Of a stretch of DNA of 64,000 nucleotides, positions 53,536 to 61,501 are shown piece after piece. The notes under the pieces were generated by a model. That model worked only from the letters and a program-made list of their open reading frames with translations, was not told the DNA's origin and did not search any database. The DNA is from Flavobacterium sp. (GTDB lineage Bacteria; Bacteroidota; Bacteroidia; Flavobacteriales; Flavobacteriaceae): assembly GCA_030591585.1 (NCBI GenBank), contig JAUVAS010000001.1, positions 122,036 through 186,035 on the forward strand, in the 5' to 3' direction. The position numbers were made by a program, and so were the translations under genes. The stretch's first letter is position 1; each line of letters starts with the position of its first letter.

Positions 53536-55836
53536 ATGAAAAAATACATTTTAACAATATTGCTATGTATTAGCACCTTATCAATTTGGTCACAAGAAAT
53601 TACAGTAAAAGGAACTGTAGTTGACGCTTTTGATGAACCTTTAGAGGGCGTTTCTATCAAATCAAAAAAGTTAAATAAAGGAACAACAACAGATAAGACT
53701 GGAAATTTTATTCTAGAAAATATAGAGGAAGGTGAATGGTTAATTTTTTCATTTATAGGACATAATACATCTTCAGTTAAGGCAAAAGATGCGGTGTATG
53801 TCACTATGGATGAAGCTACAACAGACCTAGATATGGTGGTTGTAAGTGCTTCTCGAACGCTACAGAGACGTAAAGAACTTCCCGTAGCGATATCATCTGT
53901 TTCACGTTTGACAATGGATGAAGTAAATCCTATTTCTATAGATCAGGCTTTAAATCAAAAAACAGGGGTTCATATGATCGACTTAGGAAATGAGCAACAT
54001 ATGATGGCTATCCGTCAGCCAATATCTACCAAAAGTTTATATCTTTATCTAGAAGATGGAATTCCCATTAGACCCACAGGAGTTTTTAACCACAATGCTT
54101 TATTGGAAATGAATATGTTGGCCACTGAGAATATAGAAATTATACGAGGCCCTTATTCTTCTTTATACGGTAGTGAAGCGATTGGTGGAGCTATTAATTT
54201 TATTACAGAAAAACCGAGTAAAGCGTTGACAGGTAGATTAGGTTTAAGAGGGCATACCGATGGATACTTTAGAGGCGATTTTAAAATATCAAAAACATTT
54301 GGAAAAACAGGAGTTTACTTAGCGGTTTACAAATCGGCCATAAAAGACGGAATACGGGATTATGGTGATTATGATAAATTAGCTGTAACTGGTAAAGTTA
54401 CACATCAATTTTCTGACAAGTTAGATTGGTCAAACACCTTAACCTATGTAGATTATTTTAGTGAAATGAGTGGTAGTTTAGACGAGGAAAAATTTAAAAA
54501 TGAAGATTATTCTTCTTATCATACTTTTACTTTTAGAGATGCAAAAGCTTTGCGTTTTAATTCAACATTAAACGGAAAATGGAATGATCATAATATCTCT
54601 ACGTTAAGTTTAATATTTCGTGATAACACTATGAGGCAAAACCCCAGTTATAGAATTGCTAGTGATACTGAATTTGGAGAATACACAACAGGAGAGTTAA
54701 ACGACAATAGTTTTAAAACTTTTGCAGTTTATTTACAGCACAATTTTAAATTTGATGTAATGAAGTCAAATCTAATAGTAGGAGCAAACCTAGATTCAAG
54801 TCCTAAAACCTTTATTGCTGAACTATTAGATGTATACCGTAATGATGACGGTTTTTTTGAATCCTATACAGCTACAGGAGTGTATAAATCAGATTATGAA
54901 ACAGATATTGTCAATACGGGATTTTATTTAACAGGTGACATGGAGCCTTTTGATAATTTTAAAATAAATGCTGGTATCCGATATGATATTTATAGCTATG
55001 ATTTTAGAAATAAATTAGATGATGCCTCTGATTATTCATCAAAAGATGCAAAGGAAACTTTCACTTCAATTACACCACGTATAGGATTTGTATATAATTT
55101 CACCAAAAGTATAGGACTATATACAAACTATAGTGTTGGATTTATTCCACCTAGTATTGGAGATTTATTTAGAAAAGATGATGTGCCTTTATTAGATCCT
55201 TCAACATTTAATAATATAGAATTAGGCGGTTGGATTGGGTTATATAATAATAAACTATTTTTAGATTTTGCTGTGTATTCATTAAAAGGAAAAGATGAAG
55301 TAGTTTCAGTTACCATAAAAGAAGATGAAATTACAATGAGAGAGAATAAAAATGTAGGAGAAACCAAACACAATGGTGTTGAATTTGGCATTAATTATAA
55401 ACCTATAGAAGGTTTATCTATTCGTTATAATGGGGCATATTCTAAACATGAATATATAGATTTTGTAACAAAAATAGTAGATGGAGAACCTGTCAAAGAT
55501 TATAGTGGTAATGAAATGCCGGGAGCACCAGAATGGGTAACAAATGCAGGAATTGATTATAAACCAAAGGCTTTTTTAAAAGGCTTTAGAATAGGATTAG
55601 AGTGGCAACATGTAAGTGAATATTTTACAGATCAAGAAAATGAATATACTTATGAAGGTTATGATGCTTTTAATGCAAGATTGGGTTATGATATTAAACA
55701 CTTTGGTTTTTGGATGAATGTAATGAATTTGTCGGATAAATTATATGCAACAAGGGCCAATACAGATTGGGGTAGAACAACTTATACACCAGGAATGCCA
55801 CGTACTTTTATATTCGGTGTTAATTATAAGTTTTAA
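53536..55836 (+). CDS. TonB-dependent outer-membrane receptor
   Basis: 766 residues. Signal peptide KKYILTILLCISTLSIWSQ, a carboxypeptidase-regulatory-like Ig domain (residues ~20-105: VKGTVVDAFDEPLEGVSIKS), the plug (LEDGIPIRPTGVFNHNAL; IEIIRGPYSSLYGSEAIGGA), then the beta-barrel ending FIFGVNYKF. It imports a ligand using TonB/ExbBD energy. Downstream of a small Cys-rich gene and upstream of a propeller lipoprotein, so a metal chelate is a likely ligand, though the plug lacks the CPNxMD copper motif of the second receptor. Confidence 0.93.
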   Translation: MKKYILTILLCISTLSIWSQEITVKGTVVDAFDEPLEGVSIKSKKLNKGTTTDKTGNFILENIEEGEWLIFSFIGHNTSSVKAKDAVYVTMDEATTDLDMVVVSASRTLQRRKELPVAISSVSRLTMDEVNPISIDQALNQKTGVHMIDLGNEQHMMAIRQPISTKSLYLYLEDGIPIRPTGVFNHNALLEMNMLATENIEIIRGPYSSLYGSEAIGGAINFITEKPSKALTGRLGLRGHTDGYFRGDFKISKTFGKTGVYLAVYKSAIKDGIRDYGDYDKLAVTGKVTHQFSDKLDWSNTLTYVDYFSEMSGSLDEEKFKNEDYSSYHTFTFRDAKALRFNSTLNGKWNDHNISTLSLIFRDNTMRQNPSYRIASDTEFGEYTTGELNDNSFKTFAVYLQHNFKFDVMKSNLIVGANLDSSPKTFIAELLDVYRNDDGFFESYTATGVYKSDYETDIVNTGFYLTGDMEPFDNFKINAGIRYDIYSYDFRNKLDDASDYSSKDAKETFTSITPRIGFVYNFTKSIGLYTNYSVGFIPPSIGDLFRKDDVPLLDPSTFNNIELGGWIGLYNNKLFLDFAVYSLKGKDEVVSVTIKEDEITMRENKNVGETKHNGVEFGINYKPIEGLSIRYNGAYSKHEYIDFVTKIVDGEPVKDYSGNEMPGAPEWVTNAGIDYKPKAFLKGFRIGLEWQHVSEYFTDQENEYTYEGYDAFNARLGYDIKHFGFWMNVMNLSDKLYATRANTDWGRTTYTPGMPRTFIFGVNYKF

Positions 55837-55899
55837 TCACAGAGTAATAGCTAAATAAAAGGGAAGTAAAGCGAGTACTTCTCTTTATAAAAAAATAAA

Positions 55900-57222
55900 A
55901 TGAAGAATATTAAATTTATAGTAATTATAGCATTGATAATTACCTCTATAGAATCTTGTAGAGAGAAAAGGACCTCATTGGATGACAAAAAAAATGTAGT
56001 AAATACAATAGAGGGTAATAAAAAGGATACCATTTATATGCTTACTAAACCTAATGTAAATTCTGAAGGTGCTTTTATCTTTAATTCAGGTAAAGATATA
56101 TTGATAAACTGGACAGAATGGTATAAAGACAGTAAGCAAAATGTATTAAAATTTGCTTTTTTTGATGAGAATTCACAAAAATTTTCAAAGCCAATTGTTG
56201 TTACTCCTTCTAAAGGACTTCAAATCCATGCTGAGAGTATGGCAAAAGTAGGCGTAACATCAAAAGGTATACTTTATGCGGTATTTAGAGTAAAATCTAA
56301 ATCTAGGAAAAATATGTTTGGTGGAAGTGTGTATTACACTATTTCTTCTGATAGAGGTTTAACATGGAGTCCTAATGTTAAATTAGTAGCAGATAAAAAT
56401 TCAGACAGTCAAAGTTTTTTTGATATCGCTTTGTTACCAGATGGCGAATTGGGAATAACGTGGCTAGACAATAGAAAGCCTATTCATAAAGACAGAAAAG
56501 GGAAAACATTATATTTTGCTAAAACAAATTCGGATAGAGGTTTTTATGAGGAATCACCAATTGCTGGATCTACCTGTGAGTGTTGTAGAACTGAAATTTA
56601 TGTAGATCAGCAAAAAAAAATACATATAGCTTATCGGAATATTATAGAAAGGGAAGAAGATTTTACAAATCCTAGTTTCACTTTAAGTAATGTAGAAATT
56701 AGAGATATGTATTATGTATCGTCTCAAGATAATGGAACTAGTTTTTCAGAACCGATACCTATAAGTAAAGACAATTGGCAGATTAATGGCTGTCCGCACA
56801 CAGGACCGTCATTGGCTAAAACTAATTCTAATTTAGCAGCGGTTTGGTTTACAGGTGCAAATAATAGTCCAGGAATTTTCTTTTCAAATTATGTAAATGA
56901 ACAGTTTACTGACAGAAAATTTTTAAGTAAAGAAGGACTTCATCCTCAAATGATTGCTAATAAAGGGAGATATTATATTGTTTATGAGGAATATTATGAA
57001 TTGGAAGATAAAGGATATACAAAAATAATGCTAGAAACTATAGAATCAACAATTGAAAACAAAATTTCAACTGAAATAAGCAGTCCTAAAACTAATAACA
57101 ACTGTGTTGTTATTAGTTCAATTAATCAATCAACAATATTGACCGCATGGGTAAATGTCAATACAAGAAATCCTAAGATTTTGTATAAGTTAATTAACAT
57201 AAAAAATAAAAAAAGAAATTAA
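55900..57222 (+). CDS. BNR/Asp-box beta-propeller lipoprotein with CECC motif
   Basis: 440 residues. Lipoprotein-like signal IVIIALIITSIESC. Asp-box repeats are visible as SSDRGLTWSP (near residue 149) and SSQDNGTSFSEP, which normally triggers a sialidase (exo-alpha-sialidase-like) annotation. A compact cysteine motif STCECCRTEIYVD (near residues 222-234) and INGCPHTGPSLA are not part of sialidase catalysis and look metal-binding. Placed 63 bases after a TonB receptor. I favour a surface or periplasmic metal-handling propeller over a true sialidase; the Arg triad was not identified. Confidence 0.72.
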   Translation: MKNIKFIVIIALIITSIESCREKRTSLDDKKNVVNTIEGNKKDTIYMLTKPNVNSEGAFIFNSGKDILINWTEWYKDSKQNVLKFAFFDENSQKFSKPIVVTPSKGLQIHAESMAKVGVTSKGILYAVFRVKSKSRKNMFGGSVYYTISSDRGLTWSPNVKLVADKNSDSQSFFDIALLPDGELGITWLDNRKPIHKDRKGKTLYFAKTNSDRGFYEESPIAGSTCECCRTEIYVDQQKKIHIAYRNIIEREEDFTNPSFTLSNVEIRDMYYVSSQDNGTSFSEPIPISKDNWQINGCPHTGPSLAKTNSNLAAVWFTGANNSPGIFFSNYVNEQFTDRKFLSKEGLHPQMIANKGRYYIVYEEYYELEDKGYTKIMLETIESTIENKISTEISSPKTNNNCVVISSINQSTILTAWVNVNTRNPKILYKLINIKNKKRN

Positions 57223-57453
57223 AAACATTTTTTTTCAATTTGATTTTAAATCCAAGTAAAGGTAAAACTATCCATAAACAGAGTGCTAAAATGAAAGAAA
57301 AGTTACAAGTTTAATTGGAATGACAATTGGAGCAGATGGTGTTTGTAATTAAACCGCTTTAGAAAATGCGTTTATTTTAAACATCAGTATCAATGTTGTT
57401 TATAAAATGTTCCTTCGGGAACTTTAAGGGGAATGTTGGGTTATATAATATAG

Positions 57454-57665
57454 GGAAAGATACCAAGGAATAATTTACCGCTAATAAGCCCTTTTGTATA
57501 TAAAGCAGCATCTCATTTTAAAAAGAGCTTTTACAATGGTCTTTATATGTAAAAGTAGGAGTTGAAAACCTTTTTGACACCTCTTATTCAACCTATGCAG
57601 ATTGGAATAATATACCAAGAATGGGACAAATTTTTTTTATAAATGCTTCTTATGTGATTCGGTAG
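57454..57665 (+). pseudogene. Remnant of a TonB-dependent receptor 3' end
   Basis: Frame 1 from 57454 encodes GKIPRNNLPLISPFVYKAAS then HFKKSFYNGLY and stops at 57550; shifting frame near 57545 gives YVKVGVENLFDTSYSTYADW then NNIPRMGQIFFINASYVIR and a stop at 57663-57665. This is the last barrel section of a TonB receptor (VENLFD...PRMG...NASY). Further stops and shifts occur in 57223-57453, where only weak coding traces remain. A third receptor once followed the propeller lipoprotein gene. Confidence 0.82.
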
Positions 57666-57669
57666 AAGT

Positions 57670-57798
57670 TTATTTCTTTTTTTCGCTATTCATAAAAGAA
57701 ATTAAAACAACAACAAGAACCACACAAACTAAAGCAAAAATCCCAATCATTATTACCCCATTAGAATAGTTGTAAAGTGCAATATTTTGAAGAATCAT
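57670..57798 (-). CDS. 42-residue single-span membrane protein
   Basis: Open frame from ATG 57798 to TAA 57670. N-terminus MILQNIALYNYSNG, one strong membrane helix (VIMIGIFALVCVVLVVVLIS), then FMNSEKKK. A TAnnTTTG box (TAACTTTG, minus strand, 57828-57835) lies 29 bases upstream. The shape, a short lumenal part, a helix and a Lys-rich end, is that of small regulatory or respiratory membrane peptides. No family name is certain. Confidence 0.65.
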   Translation of the reverse strand: MILQNIALYNYSNGVIMIGIFALVCVVLVVVLISFMNSEKKK

Positions 57799-57962
57799 AT
57801 GATTAGTTTTTAATTATTTTCGATTATCAAAGTTACAAATGTTTTAATAAAGTAAAATGATATTTATCAGTTGGAGGAAAAAGCATCTAAGGATAAGATA
57901 TTTTTGAATGAAATATTTCTGATTTTATGATTTTTGTCACCTCTTAAAAATTAGAATGACAG

Positions 57963-57970
57963 TAATTTTG
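57963..57970 (+). promoter_or_regulatory. -7 box giving a probably leaderless mRNA (copy 2)
   Basis: TAATTTTG ends 6 bases before ATG 57977, exactly the spacing seen for the paralogous gene at 52889. Confidence 0.6.
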
Positions 57971-57976
57971 TAGCTT

Positions 57977-58354
57977 ATGTATTTTAAGAAAACCATTTTT
58001 TCTTTATTATTATTATTTGCTCTTTTTTGGAACACTTTTTACGTGTCTTTAACTTATGCTTATTATTATGTAGATCAACCTGGTTTTATAGAACGGTTTT
58101 GTGGAAATATTGACAAACCAGAAATGAAATGTAATGGGAAGTGCCACCTTAAAGATGTTGTTGAGAAGAAGACAGCGAATGAAGATGTACCACTAAATAT
58201 GATTGTCTTAGAAGAACCTACACTATTTTTTAAAAACATCAAAAACATTAATTTAAACTCTGAAAGTATAGAAATAAAGCAACAACCCGAGTGGTATTTT
58301 AATTTCTATACCTATACACGAACCTACTCATTAGATCGCCCTCCACAGGTGTGA
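57977..58354 (+). CDS. Small exported or membrane-anchored Cys-rich protein (copy 2)
   Basis: 125 residues. Hydrophobic N-terminus (IFSLLLLFALFWNTFYVSLT), then FIERFCGN...KPEMKCNGKCHLKDV with C42, C52, C56 and H57 at the same residue numbers as in copy 1, and a conserved end with YTRTYSLDRPPQV. The Cys block is nearly invariant while the tail between diverges, so the block is the functional part. The copper-receptor-like TonB gene follows at 58565. Confidence 0.8.
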   Translation: MYFKKTIFSLLLLFALFWNTFYVSLTYAYYYVDQPGFIERFCGNIDKPEMKCNGKCHLKDVVEKKTANEDVPLNMIVLEEPTLFFKNIKNINLNSESIEIKQQPEWYFNFYTYTRTYSLDRPPQV

Positions 58355-58400
58355 ATTAAATCCCCAAAACACATGTTATTTTAATAGAAAGAAATACTAA

Positions 58401-58550
58401 GTCTTGGATTTATGCTCTTGTGGGATTTTCCTGTATTTAGGGTTCTATTCTATAAAACGAAAGGAACGATTTAGTTTACTATGTGTATTGGCAGGTACAT
58501 TATACCAAAGCCTAGCATTACTAATTGCTAGCGTTATTATTTCACATTAA
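58401..58550 (+). pseudogene. Possible decayed small membrane-protein gene
   Basis: One frame (from 58401 to TAA 58548-58550) reads GIFLYLGFYSIKRKERFSLL then CVLAGTLYQSLALLIASVII; another frame upstream reads NTKSWIYALVGFSCI before a TAG at 58438. Joined by a frameshift they look like one small two-helix membrane protein. No start codon is convincing. Coding character is suggestive only. Confidence 0.35.
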
Positions 58551-58564
58551 ATAAAAATTATAAA

Positions 58565-60664
58565 ATGAAAAATATTTTTAGTATGCTCCTTTGCATACTG
58601 TTATTCAATAGCGCTTTTTCACAAGATAAAAATGAAAAAGTTAAAGACACAAGTGCATTAAAAATAATTGAAATTGATGAGGTTATCGTTGTGGGAAATG
58701 CTACAATAGATCCTGTATTTTCAGCAGTTTCTAATAATTATGCCGAGAGAGTTGTACAGCCAAAAAATGTTGCTGAATTATTTGAAAGCATCAACGGAAT
58801 TTCAACGATAAAAAGAGGGAGTTATGCAATGGATCCTTCTTTTAGAGCAGCTCAATACGAGCAACTTAATATTATGTACGATGGAGGTACTAAAGTTGTC
58901 AATGCTTGTCCAAATCGAATGGACCCAATAACAACCCATGTTACTCCCGAAGAGGTTACTAAAATTGAAGTTATAAAAGGCCCATACTCTGTACGTTATG
59001 GAGCTACATTTGGAGGAATCATCAATGTGGTTACCACTAAACCAGGTTCAGAAGAGTTTGGGTTTAATGGAAATATTTCAGCAGGTTATGAAACCAACGG
59101 GAACTCTTTTGTAACTATGTTAGGTCTTCAAAAAGCTACTAATAAATATGATATAGCTGGAAATTTTGGTTATCGAGATTACGGAAGTTATGAAGACGGA
59201 GGCGGGACAGAGGTCCCTTCTTCCTTTAGAAGTACAGATTATGGAATAAAATTTGGGTATAATTTTACAGATGATCAGCGTATTAAACTTACATGGAGAC
59301 AATCTTTTGGTAGAGATGTACAACATGCAGGATTGCCGATGGATACAGATTATGATAATAGTAGTATCCTGTCTTTAGACTATAATTTACATATTGGAAA
59401 GTTTATTAAAAAAGTTACCGCAAAAGCGTATTATAGTTATGTAGATCATCTAATGAATAATTATGACAGACCTTCTTTTATGATGATGGAAGCCTCTTCT
59501 CCAGTAGAAGCTACAACTGTAGGCGGAAAACTGGAGTTTGTATTAGATCCTTCAAACAAGTTTAAACTTTTTAGCGGACTTGACTTTATTCATATAGGAA
59601 GAGACGGTGTAAGAAACCGACTTGTAAAAATTATGAATGGAGAGCCATTACCTATGCCAATGGAGTTTGTTGATAAAGTTTGGCAGGATTCCTATATTAA
59701 TGATATGGGGATATTTACTGAAACAAAATGGTATGCAAATAGCACCACTATTTTTACGGGTGGAATCCGGTATGATCTAGTAGTTTCAGATATTCAAGAC
59801 CCAGAAGAAGATTTTGCTGAAATGTATGATTTAAAAAAGCGTACAGAAAATAATGTAAGTGGGACGGTTTCGGTTAGAAAATTGGTGTCTGATAATGTCA
59901 CTCTTGAAGCTGCGTACGGAAGAGGAGTGCGTTCTGCAAATATGACCGAACGCTTTATCAATCATTTTACAATAGGAGAAGACCCTTATGAATATATAGG
60001 AAACCCAGGCTTAAAAGCAGAAGTAAATAACCAGTTTGAAATTGGGATTAAAGGTAAAGTAGATCTAAAAAAAGGGTTTAATAGGCTTAGTTATGATGCT
60101 TCTTTTTATTATTCTTTTTTTGAAAACCTTATTGTAGCTCAAATAGACGAAGACTTAATTAGAAAGTTTAACCCTATGTTGGAGCCTATTCATCCAAAAG
60201 TATTTAGAAATATAGATGACGCTTATAAGACAGGTTTTGAAATTATGGCTAAACTAGATTTTCTTGATGACTTTTATTTTAAAACAGAATTGGCTTATGT
60301 TTATACAGAGAATAAAGATTATGGCGAATCTATTCCTCTAACTCCACCTCTCACAACAAGATTGTTTTTGGGATATGAAACGGATAAGTATTGGATAAAC
60401 GGTCAATATAATATAGTAGCAGAACAAACAAATATAGCTGAGACTTTTGGAGAAACTATAACAGAGGGCTGGTCTACTTTTGATCTTAGATTTGGAATAA
60501 TTCCTATAGAAAAACTTACACTAGGTGTAGCGATTTTAAATATTTTTGATGAAGAATATAATAATCATTTAAACTTTTCTTATACGAATCAAGAAGACTT
60601 TATACGGAAGCCTATTAATGATCCTGGAAGAAACTTCACAGCTTTTATTCAATATAAGTTTTAA
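58565..60664 (+). CDS. TonB-dependent receptor, NosA/OprC-like copper receptor
   Basis: 699 residues, signal peptide ending NSAFSQ. The plug carries VVNACPNRMDPITTHVTPEE (near residues 111-130), the CPNxMDP motif of TonB-dependent copper receptors such as NosA and OprC, where these residues bind copper. Next come KIEVIKGPYSVRYGATFGG and a barrel ending FTAFIQYKF. It should import copper or a copper-bearing ligand across the outer membrane. Preceded by a small Cys-rich protein gene and followed by a terminator and a convergent Crp/Fnr gene. Confidence 0.88.
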   Translation: MKNIFSMLLCILLFNSAFSQDKNEKVKDTSALKIIEIDEVIVVGNATIDPVFSAVSNNYAERVVQPKNVAELFESINGISTIKRGSYAMDPSFRAAQYEQLNIMYDGGTKVVNACPNRMDPITTHVTPEEVTKIEVIKGPYSVRYGATFGGIINVVTTKPGSEEFGFNGNISAGYETNGNSFVTMLGLQKATNKYDIAGNFGYRDYGSYEDGGGTEVPSSFRSTDYGIKFGYNFTDDQRIKLTWRQSFGRDVQHAGLPMDTDYDNSSILSLDYNLHIGKFIKKVTAKAYYSYVDHLMNNYDRPSFMMMEASSPVEATTVGGKLEFVLDPSNKFKLFSGLDFIHIGRDGVRNRLVKIMNGEPLPMPMEFVDKVWQDSYINDMGIFTETKWYANSTTIFTGGIRYDLVVSDIQDPEEDFAEMYDLKKRTENNVSGTVSVRKLVSDNVTLEAAYGRGVRSANMTERFINHFTIGEDPYEYIGNPGLKAEVNNQFEIGIKGKVDLKKGFNRLSYDASFYYSFFENLIVAQIDEDLIRKFNPMLEPIHPKVFRNIDDAYKTGFEIMAKLDFLDDFYFKTELAYVYTENKDYGESIPLTPPLTTRLFLGYETDKYWINGQYNIVAEQTNIAETFGETITEGWSTFDLRFGIIPIEKLTLGVAILNIFDEEYNNHLNFSYTNQEDFIRKPINDPGRNFTAFIQYKF

Positions 60665-60682
60665 ACAATATAAAATAGCACA

Positions 60683-60712
60683 AAAGAGGCTCCTACTATT
60701 AGGAGCCTCTTT
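60683..60712. terminator. Bidirectional intrinsic terminator
   Basis: AAAGAGGCTCCTA (60683-60695) / TAGGAGCCTCTTT (60700-60712), a perfect 13-bp stem with loop CTAT, between the convergent receptor and Crp/Fnr genes. Confidence 0.9.
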
Positions 60713-60736
60713 CATTTAATTTGTTAGAGCAATTAT

Positions 60737-61405
60737 CTAATCAAGGTTTTCAACAATAATTCTATTACGGCGAATGGTTATTTGCCCTTCATTTTCAAGG
60801 CGTTTCAATAAACGAGATACCACAACTCTAGAGGTATTGATGTCGTCTGCTATTTCTTGATGAGTGATTACAAGGGTATTGTCTTTTGCAATTTTAACTT
60901 TATCAATTAAGTGTTTGTAAAGTCTATCTTGTAAATTTAAAAAGGCAAGTCTATCTATGGATTCTACCATTTCTATCAAACGAAAATGATAACTATCAAT
61001 AATAAAACGCCGCCAAGAATCATATTTTTTTAACCATTCCCCAACCATATTAACAGGAATAAATACCCCTTCAGCATCTCGTGTAACTACTCCTCTGAAC
61101 ATGCTTTTATTTCTATTGATACAGTTTGCAAAAGAGATGGCACAAGTATTTCCTTTTTCTAAATAGTATAAAACAATATCATCTCCTTTTTCATCTTCGC
61201 GCATAATTTTCACGACACCTTCAACCAATAAAGGAATGTGTGTCATTTCATCGTCTATATCAATAAGTGTTTCTCCTTTTTTTAGAGTTTTAAACTCACC
61301 TATTTCAATAATTTCATTGATGAGGTCTGTTTCAAAAATTGAAGAGAAACTTTCTTTTAATTTTTCTTCGATTAGGGTTTTTTTAGTAGGCATATTTGGA
61401 ATCAT
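60737..61405 (-). CDS. Crp/Fnr-family transcriptional regulator
   Basis: 222 residues. The N-terminal cyclic-nucleotide-binding-like beta-barrel spans about residues 25-135 (GETLIDIDDEMTHIPLLVEG). The C-terminal winged helix has ITHQEIADDINTSRVVVSRL and LKRLENEGQITIRRNRI. Only two Cys occur (TCAISFANCINR), so no Fnr 4Fe-4S set is present; it may sense redox or nitric oxide otherwise. ATG 61405 is nearly leaderless relative to the -7 box; ATG 61393 is the alternative. It could control the nearby receptor, porin and sqr genes. Confidence 0.9.
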   Translation of the reverse strand: MIPNMPTKKTLIEEKLKESFSSIFETDLINEIIEIGEFKTLKKGETLIDIDDEMTHIPLLVEGVVKIMREDEKGDDIVLYYLEKGNTCAISFANCINRNKSMFRGVVTRDAEGVFIPVNMVGEWLKKYDSWRRFIIDSYHFRLIEMVESIDRLAFLNLQDRLYKHLIDKVKIAKDNTLVITHQEIADDINTSRVVVSRLLKRLENEGQITIRRNRIIVENLD

Positions 61406-61414
61406 TAATTATTG

Positions 61415-61422
61415 CAAATTTA
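61415..61422 (-). promoter_or_regulatory. -7 box of the Crp/Fnr gene
   Basis: On the minus strand TAAATTTG (TAnnTTTG) ends 9 bases before ATG 61405, again implying a leaderless or very short leader. Confidence 0.55.
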
Positions 61423-61431
61423 CGAAAAAAA

Positions 61432-61465
61432 AGGCTGTCTTCCGAAATTTCGGGGCAGACAGCCT
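61432..61465 (-). terminator. Intrinsic terminator of the porin/rhodanese unit
   Basis: AGGCTGTCT (61432-61440) / AGACAGCCT (61457-61465) encloses a second palindrome CCGAAATTTCGG (61442-61453). On the minus strand it is followed by TTTTTTTT. It stops transcription from 61502-62542 just before the Crp/Fnr promoter. Confidence 0.88.
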
Positions 61466-61501
61466 CTTCCAATAAAAACTAACCAATGAAAACAAAATTA
61501 T

